Below, piece after piece: positions 29,287 through 37,874 of a DNA stretch of 64,000 nucleotides. The stretch's first letter is position 1. Every line of letters begins with the position of its first letter. Below the pieces are notes generated by a model, which saw only the letters and a program-made list of their open reading frames with translations, was not told the origin of the DNA and ran no database searches. Location: the NCBI RefSeq assembly GCF_009831215.1, contig NZ_WUTW01000001.1, positions 1,755,423 through 1,819,422 of the forward strand, given 5' to 3'. A program made the position numbers and the translations under genes. The stretch comes from Actinomadura rayongensis. GTDB lineage: Bacteria; Actinomycetota; Actinomycetes; Streptosporangiales; Streptosporangiaceae.

Positions 29287-30804
29287 GTGATCATCCTGAG
29301 TGGCGTCCTGGTGGTGGCGGCGATAGCCCTGCTCGTCGCGGGCATCGTCGCCGGCGAGGGAACGAGTGCCCAGGTCTTCGGCGTGGACGCGCTGACGGTG
29401 ATCTACGTGTCCATCGGCGTCAGCATCGTCTCGCTGCTGTGCCTGATCGTCGGGGTGATCCTGCGGCGCAAGGAGCTGTTCGGCTCCGGCGCCTCCGCCG
29501 CGGCGGCCGACCGCCGCCGCAGGGAGCGCACCAAGGCCGAGCGCAAGGCCGACCGCAAGGCGGCCAAGGACGGCAAGGACGCCGACGACGAGGACGGCGC
29601 GGTCTCCGGCCCGGCCCCCGAGGTCCCGGCCGACGCGGTCGTCCATGTCGTGCGGGGCCGCAAGCGCTACCACCTCGACACGTGCCGGCAGCTCGCCGGG
29701 CGGACCGGGGAGGAGCTGACGTACGCCGAGGCGAAGGAGGAGGGGTTCAGCCCCTGCACCGCCTGCATGCCCGACACCGCGCTGGCGGCGCGCGCCGCGG
29801 TGTCGGTCCCGGCGGCCTCCGCCGAAGGCGCGGCCACCGCCGAAGGATCCGCCGCGACCGCCGTCAAGGAGTCCGGCGCGGGGGACGGCGCGGCCCCCGC
29901 CCCGCTGCCGACCCGGCGCTCGCTGCTCAAGTCCGGCGGAACGGACGGCCCCGACGCCGAACCCGCCGCCGACCCGGCCCCCACGGCGTCGTCGCCCCCG
30001 GTGTCCTCCACGGCGTCCTTCGCGGCCCTGCCCGAACCTCCGGTCCCGGCCGAGCCCCAGCCGGCGCCCGTGCCCGCACCGCAGCCCGAGGCCCGGCCCG
30101 AACCCCGGCCCGAGCCGCCCGCCGAGCCCCCGGCGCCGCACGAGCCCGACCCGCTGGGCGCGCTGGAGTCCGACCCGTCCGCGTCCGGCCCGGTGCCGTC
30201 GGCGTGGCCCGTCCCGGGCGGACCGCCCGCGGCGGAGCCCGCGTACGAGGCGCCGTACGAGCCGAGCTACGACGCGTCGTACGAGACGCCGTACGAGCCC
30301 GTCCGGGAGCAGCCGGCCTATGAGCCGGAGCCGCGCGCGGTCGACCCGCTCGCCGGGCTGCCGCCGGAGTCGTTCCGTCCGGCCGCACCTGACCCGCTGA
30401 CCGACCCGCTGACCGACCCGCTGGCCGCGCTGCCGAGCGAACCGCCCCGGCGCCCGGATCCGCTGACCGACCCGCTGCCCGGGTCGTTCGACGACCCGCT
30501 GGCGTTCCCGGGATCCACGAACGCGCCGCGTCCGCGCGTGTCCGACCCGGCGGCGACGCACGACGACACGCCCGTCCACGCCGGGCGTTCCGCGCCCGCG
30601 GGCGGGACTCCCGCGGCGGGCGGCGACGACGAGCCCGTCCGCATCCTCAGCGGCACCAAGCGCTACCACCGGATCGACTGCGCGCTCATCGAGGACATCG
30701 GCGACGAGGCCGACGACCTGGAGGCGCTGTCGCGGGCGGAGGCCAAGGCCCGGGGCTGCACGCCCTGCCTGGTCTGCCAGCCCGACCGCGAACGCGCGCG
30801 CTGA
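29287..30804 (+). CDS. Membrane protein with two HxxxC...CxxC knuckles, function unknown
   Basis: I do not recognise this 505-residue protein as a named family. It has two N-terminal membrane helices (about residues 1-24 and 40-63) and a basic, Lys/Arg-rich cytosolic segment. Then comes a knuckle with H129, C133, C157 and C160. A Pro/Ala/Glu-rich linker of about 290 residues with PLTDPL repeats follows, and a second knuckle with H461, C465, C494 and C497 ends the protein. Each knuckle reads YHxxxC...A...G..PCxxC.PD, like the small zinc-binding motif of Ada-type and nuclease-associated domains; zinc binding is inferred. The GTG at 29287 is chosen because GGAG lies upstream and the first helix follows at once. 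Confidence 0.75.
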   Translation: MIILSGVLVVAAIALLVAGIVAGEGTSAQVFGVDALTVIYVSIGVSIVSLLCLIVGVILRRKELFGSGASAAAADRRRRERTKAERKADRKAAKDGKDADDEDGAVSGPAPEVPADAVVHVVRGRKRYHLDTCRQLAGRTGEELTYAEAKEEGFSPCTACMPDTALAARAAVSVPAASAEGAATAEGSAATAVKESGAGDGAAPAPLPTRRSLLKSGGTDGPDAEPAADPAPTASSPPVSSTASFAALPEPPVPAEPQPAPVPAPQPEARPEPRPEPPAEPPAPHEPDPLGALESDPSASGPVPSAWPVPGGPPAAEPAYEAPYEPSYDASYETPYEPVREQPAYEPEPRAVDPLAGLPPESFRPAAPDPLTDPLTDPLAALPSEPPRRPDPLTDPLPGSFDDPLAFPGSTNAPRPRVSDPAATHDDTPVHAGRSAPAGGTPAAGGDDEPVRILSGTKRYHRIDCALIEDIGDEADDLEALSRAEAKARGCTPCLVCQPDRERAR

Positions 30805-30822
30805 CCCCGAGAACAGCCCGCC

Positions 30823-30855
30823 GACGGCCGCCTCCCGCTCCGGGACGCGGCCGTC
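30823..30855. terminator. Bidirectional terminator hairpin
   Basis: A 9-bp stem (GACGGCCGC / GCGGCCGTC) continues, after one C-C mismatch, into a 5-bp stem (TCCCG / CGGGA) with a three-base loop. It fills the 58-base gap between two convergent genes, so it probably stops transcription from both sides. Confidence 0.65.
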
Positions 30856-30862
30856 CGCCGTC

Positions 30863-31618
30863 TCAGCGGGCCTCGCGCCGTTCGTCGCGCTCCCGGCGCC
30901 GCTCGGCCAGCCGTTCCTCCCGCTCCGCGCGCCGGTCCTCGATCCGGCGGCGGTGCTCCTCGCGGCGCTCCCGGCGCAGCGCGGCGCGGCTCGCGCCCAC
31001 CTCCCGGCGCCGCACGGACACGCCGCCGAACAGGACGAGCCCGGTGAGCCGGATCGTCGGGGCGTCGGGGTCCAGCTCGTCCTCGACGGGCTCGACGCCG
31101 CCGAACACGGTCGCGACCGAGCTGACCACGCGCACGCCCGGCGGGACGGTGATCTCCACCCCGCCGAAGATCGCGGTGATGTTGACGGTGACCTCGCGCT
31201 GGGACAGGACGGCGCGCCGGAAGTCCAGCTCGATGCCGCCGAACACGCAGGTCGCGGACGTGTGCGGTTCCACGAGCCAGCGGCCCTTGCGCTCGGCGCC
31301 GGAGAAGATCGCGATGAGCGCGCTGGACTGCGGCGCGGGCGGCGGCGCGGCCTCGGGCTCCTTGCGGAGCGAGACGGCCGGAGCGGGCGGGTCGTTCGGG
31401 GCGGGCAGGTCGTGGAGCACGGGCTCCAGCTCGGCGTACGTCCGGGCCCGGTAGACGGCGTCGATCCGCTCGGCGTGCTCCTCCGGGGTGATCCGGCCCT
31501 CGGCCAAGGCCTCGCGGAGCCGGTCGGCGACGCGGTCGCGGTCGGCGTCGGACGCGCGCAACGACGCCGGGCCGGCGGGGGCCGGATCGGGCGTCGCGGG
31601 GTCTTCGGGAAGGTTCAC
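30863..31618 (-). CDS. DUF1707 and LiaF-like domain protein
   Basis: The 251-residue protein starts with a DUF1707 domain (LRASDADRDRVADRLREALAEGRITPEEHAERIDAVYRARTYAELEPVLHDLP). A LiaF-like beta-repeat domain follows with three FGG turns (CVFGGIELDF, AIFGGVEITV, TVFGGVEPVE) and VLFGGVSVRRR. It ends in a very charged Arg/Glu helix of about 45 residues. Such proteins are linked to envelope-stress sensing, but the role here is unknown. No transmembrane helix is visible. The GTG start is preceded by GATGAT-N6, a leaderless-like arrangement. Confidence 0.8.
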   Translation of the reverse strand: MNLPEDPATPDPAPAGPASLRASDADRDRVADRLREALAEGRITPEEHAERIDAVYRARTYAELEPVLHDLPAPNDPPAPAVSLRKEPEAAPPPAPQSSALIAIFSGAERKGRWLVEPHTSATCVFGGIELDFRRAVLSQREVTVNITAIFGGVEITVPPGVRVVSSVATVFGGVEPVEDELDPDAPTIRLTGLVLFGGVSVRRREVGASRAALRRERREEHRRRIEDRRAEREERLAERRRERDERREAR

Positions 31619-31711
31619 CCCGCCATCATCGCAAACACGATGTGTCGCGTTGAACCCCTTGCCGAAGATCGGGGCGGCCGGTTCGCGCGGCCGGCCGCCC
31701 CGTCCGCCGGG

Positions 31712-34700
31712 CTAGCGGGCCTTGCGCAGCCAGAAGCCGAGGCCCAGCTCGTCGTCGCGGCGCTGGGTCAGCTCCTCGTCCGGACGGCCCTCGCGGACGG
31801 CCGTGGCGAGCACGTCGCCCGCGACCTCCCCGCCGTGCGCGCGCAGCGCCTCGGCCAGGTCGTCCCCGGCGGCGTGCCACCACAGCTCGATCCGGTCGGT
31901 GATCTCCAGGCCCTCGGCCTTGCGGGCGTCCTGGACGAGCCGGACCACCTCCCGCACCAGCCCCGCCCGGCGCAGCTCCGGCGTGACCGTGAGGTCGAGC
32001 GCGACCGTCTCGCCCGCCGCGCTCTCCACGGCCCAGCCGCTGCGCGGGCGCTCGGTGACGATCAGCTCGGCGGGCGCCAGCTGCACCGGGCCGACGCCGG
32101 GGACGTCCAGCGGCGCGGCCCCGCCGGCGCGCAGCGCGGTGACGAGCGCGGCCGGGTCGGCGGCCTTGACGGCGTTCGCGACCTTCGGGGTGTCCTTGGC
32201 GAACCGGCGGCCGAGTTCCCGGAAGTTCGGCTTGACCTCGTACTCGACCAGGTCGCCGCCGACCGAGGACAGCTCCTCGAACGCCGCGACGTTCAGCTCG
32301 TCGGCGATCTGGCCGCGCAGCTCGGCGGGCAGGTCCGCCCAGCCGGGCGCCCCGACGAGCGCGCGGCCGAGCGGCTGCCGGGTGCGGACGCCGCTCGCCG
32401 CGCGGGCCGAGCGGCCGAGTTCGACGAGCCGCCGGACGAGCGCCATCCGCTCGGTGAGGGCGGCGTCGAGCAGGGTCTCGTCCACCTCGGGCCAGGACGT
32501 CAGGTGGACGGACTCGGGCGCGTCCTCCTCGCGCAGGACGTCCCACACGTGGTCGGTGATGAACGGGACGAGCGGCGCCATGAGCCGCGTCAGCGTCTCC
32601 AGGCACTCGTAGAGGGTCGCGAACGCCGCCGCGCCCTCGGGGGACTCCGGGCCGTCCCAGAACCGCTTGCGGGACCGCCGGACGTACCAGTTGGACAGGT
32701 CGTCCACGAACTCGGCGAGGCGGCGGCCCGCGCGGGCGGTGTCGAAGACCTCCAGCGCGTCCCCGACCTCGCGGACGGTCCGGTGCAGCTCGGCGAGCGC
32801 CCAGCGGTCCAGCAGCGGGCGGTCGGCGGGCGCGGGGGCCTCGGCGCGGCGGTCGGGCGTCCAGGCCCGTCCGCCGCCCTGCGCCGCCGCGTTGGCGTAC
32901 AGGACGAAGAACGACGCGGTGTTCCAGTAGGTGAGGAGCACCTTGCGGACGATCTCCTCCAGCACCCCGTGCCCGACCCGCCGCGACGCCCACGGCAGCC
33001 CGCTGGCCAGCATGAACCAGCGCAGCGCGTCCGCGCCGTGCTGGTCCATCAGCGGGATGGGCCGCAGGACGTTGCCGAGGTGCTTGCTCATCTTGCGGCC
33101 GTCCTCGGCGAGGATGAGGCCGAGGCAGACGACGTTCTCGTACGACGAGCGGTCGAACACGAGCGTGCCGACGGCCATCAGCGAGTAGAACCAGCCGCGC
33201 GTCTGGTCCTGCGCCTCGCAGATGTACTGCGCGGGGTAGGACGCGTCGAACACGTCCTTGTTGCGGTGCGGCGCGCCCCACTGCGCGAACGGCATGGACC
33301 CCGAGTCGTACCAGGCGTCGATGACGTCCGGGACGCGGCGGGCCTCGGCGCCGCACTCCGGGCACGGGAACGCGACGTCGTCCACGTAGGGGCGGTGGGG
33401 CTCCAGGGTGGTCAGGTCGCGTCCGGCCAGCTCCCCGAGTTCGGCGAGCGACCCGACGCAGGTGACGTGCGCGTCGTCCTCGCCGCACACCCACAGCGGG
33501 AGCGGCGTGCCCCAGTACCGGCTGCGCGACAACGACCAGTCGACGTTGTTGCGCAGCCACTCGCCGTACCGGCCCTCCTTGACGGTCTCGGGGAACCAGT
33601 TGGTGCGGGCGTTCTCCTCCAGCAGCCGGTCCTTCACGGCCGTGGTGCGGATGTACCAGGCGGGGAGCGCGTAGTACAGCAGCGGGGTGTGGCAGCGCCA
33701 GCAGTGCGGGTAGCTGTGCTCGAAGTGGCCGCCGCGGAACAGCAGGCCGCGGGCGCGCAGGTCGGCGGTCAGGGGCTCGTCGGCGTCCTTGAAGAACGCC
33801 CCGCCGACCAGCGGGACGTCGGCGGTGAAGCGCCCGTCGGGGCCGACCGGGTTGACGACCGGCAGCCCGTAGTTCTTGCAGACGGTCATGTCGTCGGCGC
33901 CGAACGCGGGGGCCTGGTGGACGAGCCCGGTGCCGTCCTCGACCGTCACGTAGTCGCCGAGCACGACGAAATGGGCGCCGGGGATCGGTACGAAGTCGAA
34001 CGGCCGCCGGTACGGGGTGCGCTCCAGCTCGCGGCCGGACAGCGTGGCGAGCCGCTCGGCGTCCGCGCCGAGGACCTGCTCCAGCAGCGGCTCGGCGACG
34101 ACCAGGACCTCGTCGGACCCGGCGGGACGGGCCGCGACGTAGGTGACGTCCGGGTGGACGGCCACGGCGGTGTTGGACACGAGCGTCCACGGCGTCGTCG
34201 TCCAGATCAGCAGCGAGGCGTTCAGCTCGGCGAGCGGGCCGTCGGTGACGGGCATCCGGACGTACACCGACGGGCTCGTCACCGTCTCGTACCCGCCGGG
34301 CTGGCCCAGCTCGTGGTCGGACAGGCCGGTGCCGCAGCGCGGGCAGTACGGCGTGATGCGGAAGTCGCGGAACAGCAGGCCCTTGTCGAAGACGACCTTG
34401 AGCGACCACCAGACCGACTCCACGAAGGACGGGTCCATCGTCCGGTAGGCCTGGGACATGTCGACCCAGTAGCCCATCCGGGCGGTCATCTCCTCGAAGG
34501 CGTCCACGTGGCGCTGGACGGACTCGCGGCAGCGGTCGTTGAACTCCGCGACCCCGTACTCCTCGATGTCCTTCTTGCCGGTGAGGCCGAGTTCCTTCTC
34601 CACGGCGACCTCGACGGGCAGGCCGTGGCAGTCCCAGCCGGCCTTGCGGGGCACGTGGTACCCCTGCATGGTCTTGAACCGGGGGAAGATGTCCTTGAAG

Positions 34701-34897
34701 ACGCGCGCCTCGACGTGGTGGACGCCGGGCATCCCGTTCGCGGTCGGCGGGCCCTCGTAGAAGATCCAGCGCGGGCCGTCGGCGGTGCGCTCCAGCGAGC
34801 GCTCGAAGATCTTGCCGTCCTGCCAGCGGCGCAGCATGTCCCGCTCCAGCGCGGGAAGATCGACCTGCGCGGGCAGGGGCCGGAACTGACGGGTCAC
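31712..34897 (-). CDS. ileS: Isoleucyl-tRNA synthetase
   Basis: IleRS charges tRNA-Ile and edits valine. The 1061-residue protein has the class I motifs GPPTANGMPGVHHVEARVFKD (HIGH equivalent) and DGRKMSKHLGNV (KMSKS loop), plus the CP1 editing domain between them. Actinobacterial IleRS is of the eukaryote-like type, known for mupirocin resistance in mycobacteria; that property is inferred. I chose the GTG at 34897 because a GGAGG sits nine bases upstream and the FRPLPAQVDLPALE start follows; in-frame codons further upstream fall inside the T-box leader. Regulation is by the leader described separately. Confidence 0.97.
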   Translation of the reverse strand: MTRQFRPLPAQVDLPALERDMLRRWQDGKIFERSLERTADGPRWIFYEGPPTANGMPGVHHVEARVFKDIFPRFKTMQGYHVPRKAGWDCHGLPVEVAVEKELGLTGKKDIEEYGVAEFNDRCRESVQRHVDAFEEMTARMGYWVDMSQAYRTMDPSFVESVWWSLKVVFDKGLLFRDFRITPYCPRCGTGLSDHELGQPGGYETVTSPSVYVRMPVTDGPLAELNASLLIWTTTPWTLVSNTAVAVHPDVTYVAARPAGSDEVLVVAEPLLEQVLGADAERLATLSGRELERTPYRRPFDFVPIPGAHFVVLGDYVTVEDGTGLVHQAPAFGADDMTVCKNYGLPVVNPVGPDGRFTADVPLVGGAFFKDADEPLTADLRARGLLFRGGHFEHSYPHCWRCHTPLLYYALPAWYIRTTAVKDRLLEENARTNWFPETVKEGRYGEWLRNNVDWSLSRSRYWGTPLPLWVCGEDDAHVTCVGSLAELGELAGRDLTTLEPHRPYVDDVAFPCPECGAEARRVPDVIDAWYDSGSMPFAQWGAPHRNKDVFDASYPAQYICEAQDQTRGWFYSLMAVGTLVFDRSSYENVVCLGLILAEDGRKMSKHLGNVLRPIPLMDQHGADALRWFMLASGLPWASRRVGHGVLEEIVRKVLLTYWNTASFFVLYANAAAQGGGRAWTPDRRAEAPAPADRPLLDRWALAELHRTVREVGDALEVFDTARAGRRLAEFVDDLSNWYVRRSRKRFWDGPESPEGAAAFATLYECLETLTRLMAPLVPFITDHVWDVLREEDAPESVHLTSWPEVDETLLDAALTERMALVRRLVELGRSARAASGVRTRQPLGRALVGAPGWADLPAELRGQIADELNVAAFEELSSVGGDLVEYEVKPNFRELGRRFAKDTPKVANAVKAADPAALVTALRAGGAAPLDVPGVGPVQLAPAELIVTERPRSGWAVESAAGETVALDLTVTPELRRAGLVREVVRLVQDARKAEGLEITDRIELWWHAAGDDLAEALRAHGGEVAGDVLATAVREGRPDEELTQRRDDELGLGFWLRKAR

Positions 34898-35171
34898 GGT
34901 GGCGGGCCTCCGGATCGACGCGGACAACGCACGAGGACCGGAGGGACGAGACCGAAGGCCCCGCGGTACCACCCTCCTTGGCCGCGCGACGCGGCCCGCT
35001 TCGTTCCAGTCACGGCTGCCGGTTCTACTCCGGCGCGCGCGCCGTTTCCTCCGGCGGCTCCGGGGTGATCAGGACCGCCGCGCCGACCGCCGGGCTCGCA
35101 CCGTCCCCGGATCGCTCATGGCCGCGCACGGCGGCAGGCGTCCCCATCACGGCCTGCCGCTCAGACTGCTG
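34898..35171 (-). promoter_or_regulatory. Translational T-box riboswitch for ileS
   Basis: On the minus strand the conserved T-box core GGTGGTACCGCGG lies at 34961-34973. An Ile specifier ATC (35067-35069) sits in a stem-I-like hairpin closed by CGGCGG/CCGCCG. CCTCCGG (34938-34944) can pair either with CCGGAGG at the ileS ribosome binding site (34907-34913) or, through CCCTCC, with GGAGGG just before the T-box (34972-34977). These exclusive pairings are the translational on/off switch known for actinobacterial ileS leaders. A further 8-bp hairpin (35131-35160) precedes stem I. Confidence 0.9.
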
Positions 35172-35177
35172 CTGGCC

Positions 35178-35183
35178 ACTGTA
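35178..35183 (-). promoter_or_regulatory. -10 element for the ileS leader
   Basis: TACAGT on the minus strand lies directly upstream of the T-box leader and would start the transcript near 35171. No good -35 is seen at 16-18 bases. The rest of the gap to the dksA-like gene (35184-35375) holds no further clear signal. Confidence 0.45.
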
Positions 35184-35375
35184 ACGCACGCGAACCGGTC
35201 CCTCTTCCCGGCGGTGCCGGCCCCGGACGGACCTACCCCGACCTCCCGTGTCGCCCCGACCGACCTCCCGGGCGTCTCGCCGTTCTCTCGCCGGAACGCC
35301 GGGTTTTCCTTTGCCGGACGCGAGGGCATATGAGAGCCACCGCAGCTCGTTGCCCGTCCGGTGAAAGGGGACCCC

Positions 35376-36011
35376 ATGCTGCCCGCAGTGCCCGTCGACA
35401 AGAGCGGCGCCGACGCGACCGCCGAGGCCGAGAAGGCCCGCAAGGGACGCGCGTCCGCCAAGGCCCCGGCCAAGCCCGCCCGCAAGCCCGCGGGCAAACC
35501 GGCCGCCAAGCCGGGGACGGCGCGACCCAAGGCGAAGGCCTCGGCCCGCACCGCGAAGGCCAAGGTGAAAACGGCCACGGTCACCGCGCGGACCGCCGAG
35601 GAGGCGCCGGTGACGGCGGTCGCCGAGGTGCTGCCCGTCCGGGAGGGCGAGGAGCGCTGGACCGAGTCCGAGCTGTCGGTCGTCCGGGCCGGGCTGCAGG
35701 CGGAGATCGACGCGCTCCAGGCGCAGATCACCGTCGCGGCCTCGCAGATCGCCGAGGGCGACTCCGCCGACGGCGCGGGCGACGACCAGGCCGACGCGGG
35801 CGCCAAGACCTACGAGCGCGAACACGAGCTGGCGCTGTCCTACAATGCGCGTGACCTGCTCGCCCAGAACGAGCGGGCCGTCCAGCGGATGGACGCCGGC
35901 ACGTACGGCGTCTGCGAGTCGTGCGCCCTCCCGATCGGGAAGGCGCGCTTGCAGGCGTTCCCGCGTGCCACCCTGTGTGTGACATGCAAACAACGCGAGG
36001 AACGTCGCTGA
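35376..36011 (+). CDS. TraR/DksA-type zinc finger protein with a basic tail
   Basis: The 211-residue protein ends in a DksA C4 zinc finger ([35 protein letters not shown]), preceded by the helical region DLLAQNERAVQRMDAGTYG. DksA proteins bind the RNA polymerase secondary channel. Unusually, the first 75 residues are Lys/Ala/Pro-rich (KARKGRASAKAPAKPARKPAGKPAAKPG) like histone H1 tails, suggesting nucleic-acid binding. The coiled-coil tip region is only partly like E. coli DksA. The ATG at 35376 follows AAAGGGG; an in-frame GTG at 35361 is possible. It overlaps the lspA reading frame. Confidence 0.85.
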   Translation: MLPAVPVDKSGADATAEAEKARKGRASAKAPAKPARKPAGKPAAKPGTARPKAKASARTAKAKVKTATVTARTAEEAPVTAVAEVLPVREGEERWTESELSVVRAGLQAEIDALQAQITVAASQIAEGDSADGAGDDQADAGAKTYEREHELALSYNARDLLAQNERAVQRMDAGTYGVCESCALPIGKARLQAFPRATLCVTCKQREERR

Positions 36012-36634
36012 GCGACTCAACTGACCCGAAGAAGGGCGGGGCCGAGGGATCCGGGGGATCGCCTCGGCCGCGCCGTGTCGGCGTGCTGGTGGCGGTGGCC
36101 TGCGCCGCGCTGGCCCTGGACGTCATCTCCAAGATCATCGTCGTGGCGACGCTGCAGGACCGGGCGCCCATCCGGCTGCTCGGCGGACTGCTGACGCTGC
36201 GCGAGACCCGCAACAGCGGGGCCGCGTTCTCGATCGGCACCGGCTACACGATCATCTTCACCGTGATCGCGTGCGGCGTGGTCGTCGCGATCGTCCGGAC
36301 GGCGCGCAACCTGCGCAGCGTCCCGTGGGCCGTGTGCCTCGGGCTGCTGCTCGGCGGCGCGCTCGGCAACCTCGTCGACCGCGTCCTGCGCGCCCCCGCG
36401 CCGTTCCAGGGCCATGTGGTCGACTGGATCGAGTGGCCGCACTGGCCGGTGTTCAACCTGGCGGACTCGGCGATCGTCTGCGGCGGCGTGCTGGCGGTGC
36501 TGCTGGCGGCGCGCGGGCTGCAGCTCGACGGCACCCGCGTGACGGGCCGCGACACGACCGACGACACGACCGACGACGCGGCCGACGACGCGACGGACGA
36601 GCGCGACGGCGCGCCGGAGGAGAAGACCCGGTGA
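35984..36634 (+). CDS. lspA: Lipoprotein signal peptidase
   Basis: LspA removes signal peptides of prolipoproteins in the membrane. Four transmembrane helices are visible, with the conserved [19 protein letters not shown] and the two catalytic aspartates in GNLVDRV and FNLADSAI. The start is uncertain: the ATG at 35984 (216 residues) has no ribosome binding site and lies inside the preceding gene. A CTG at 36008 has GAGGA six bases upstream and would overlap the upstream stop as CTGA, giving 208 residues. The C terminus carries an acidic DTTDD-type repeat tail not needed for catalysis. rluD follows with overlap. Confidence 0.9.
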   Translation: MQTTRGTSLSDSTDPKKGGAEGSGGSPRPRRVGVLVAVACAALALDVISKIIVVATLQDRAPIRLLGGLLTLRETRNSGAAFSIGTGYTIIFTVIACGVVVAIVRTARNLRSVPWAVCLGLLLGGALGNLVDRVLRAPAPFQGHVVDWIEWPHWPVFNLADSAIVCGGVLAVLLAARGLQLDGTRVTGRDTTDDTTDDAADDATDERDGAPEEKTR

Positions 36635-37560
36635 GCGACGTGCGGAGCATGCCCGTCCCGGACGGGCTGGAGGGCGAGCGCGCCGACGCGGCCCTGTCCC
36701 GGCTGTTCGGCCTGTCACGCGGCCGGGCGGCCGACATCATCGCGGCGGGCGACGTCCTGCTGGACGGCCGCGAGGTCGCCAAGTCCGACCGGCTGCACGC
36801 CGGGGCCTGGCTGGAGGTGACGCTGCCGCCGCCGCCCGCCCCGCCCGCGCCGGTCGCCGAGCCCGTCGCGGGCCTCGGGATCCTCTACGAGGACGACGAC
36901 ATCGTCGTGGTGGACAAGCCGACCGGCGTCGCCGCGCACCCGACCACCGGCTGGACGGGCCCGACCGTCCTCGGCGGCCTGCTCGGCACCGGGCGGACCG
37001 TCGCGACGAGCGGCGCGGCCGAGCGGCAGGGGATCGTCCACCGGCTCGACGCGAACACGACCGGCGCGATGGTGGTGGCCAAGAGCGAGACGGCGTACTC
37101 GCGGCTGAAGCGGGCGTTCAAGGAGCGGACGGTCAAGAAGCGGTACCAGGCGCTCGTGCAGGGCCATCCGGACCCGTTCCGGGGCACTGTCGACGCCCCG
37201 ATCGACCGGCACCCGTCCGGCGACGGCCGGTTCGCGGTGGTGGCGGGCGGGCGCCCGTCGGTCACCCACTACGACACGGTCGAGGCGTTCCGGGCGGCGA
37301 CGCTGCTGGACGTCGACCTGGAGACCGGCCGCACCCACCAGATCCGGGTCCACATGTCGGCGATCCGGCATCCGATCGCGGGCGACCTGGCCTACGGCGC
37401 CGATCCGACGCTCGCGGCGCGGCTCGGGCTGCGGCGGCAGTGGCTGCACGCGGTGCGGCTCGGGTTCGAGCATCCCGGGCACGGCGGCTGGGTGGAGTTC
37501 GAGAGCCCCTACCCCGACGATCTGGCGCGGGCGCTGGACGCGGTCGCCGACGACGGCTGA
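36631..37560 (+). CDS. RluA/RluD family pseudouridine synthase
   Basis: The 309-residue protein has an N-terminal S4 RNA-binding domain ([31 protein letters not shown]) and a pseudouridine synthase domain with the catalytic motif H137-R-L-D140 ([19 protein letters not shown]). The C-terminal blocks are [36 protein letters not shown] and LHAVRLGF. The lspA-rluD pair is conserved in many bacteria, and by analogy the substrate is helix 69 of 23S rRNA; this is inferred. The GTG at 36631 overlaps the lspA stop. Confidence 0.93.
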   Translation: MSDVRSMPVPDGLEGERADAALSRLFGLSRGRAADIIAAGDVLLDGREVAKSDRLHAGAWLEVTLPPPPAPPAPVAEPVAGLGILYEDDDIVVVDKPTGVAAHPTTGWTGPTVLGGLLGTGRTVATSGAAERQGIVHRLDANTTGAMVVAKSETAYSRLKRAFKERTVKKRYQALVQGHPDPFRGTVDAPIDRHPSGDGRFAVVAGGRPSVTHYDTVEAFRAATLLDVDLETGRTHQIRVHMSAIRHPIAGDLAYGADPTLAARLGLRRQWLHAVRLGFEHPGHGGWVEFESPYPDDLARALDAVADDG

Positions 37561-37568
37561 GCGGCCGG

Positions 37569-37874
37569 TCACAGGAGCCGCAGCCCGGCGGCGACGACGG
37601 CGGCGGTGACGAGGGCGACGAGGAACGGGGCGCGCAGCAGGAACGCGATCCCGGCCGCCGTGACGCCGGCGATGCGGGCGCCGTCCAGGCGCAGGTCGCC
37701 GGCGGTGGTGACGGTCTGCACCGCGACCAGGGACGCCAGCAGCGCGACGGGGACGAGTTCGGTGAACCGCCGCACGCGCGGGTCCTCCAGGACGCGCTGC
37801 GGGGCGACGAGCCCGGCGAGCTTCAGCAGGTAGCAGCCGACGCCGGTGACGGTGACGGCGATCCAGACGTTCAT
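37569..37874 (-). CDS. azlD: AzlD family branched-chain amino acid transport protein
   Basis: The 101-residue protein has about four short membrane helices and the AzlD signature LAGLVAPQRVLEDPRVRRFTELVPVALLASLVAVQ. With AzlC it forms an exporter of branched-chain amino acids or analogues. It overlaps azlC by four bases (ATGA) on the minus strand and ends eight bases from the convergent rluD stop. Confidence 0.92.
   Translation of the reverse strand: MNVWIAVTVTGVGCYLLKLAGLVAPQRVLEDPRVRRFTELVPVALLASLVAVQTVTTAGDLRLDGARIAGVTAAGIAFLLRAPFLVALVTAAVVAAGLRLL

Noticed and set aside
31626..34409. Second long minus-strand frame over ileS
   Set aside because: It is a different frame of the same strand as ileS and encodes Arg/Gly/Pro-rich noise without motifs.
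30953..35068. Very long open frame (about 1370 codons) on the plus strand across the DUF1707 and ileS genes
   Set aside because: It is the antisense shadow of two well-supported minus-strand genes; its translation is low-complexity and has no family motif. Long open shadow frames are expected at this G+C content.
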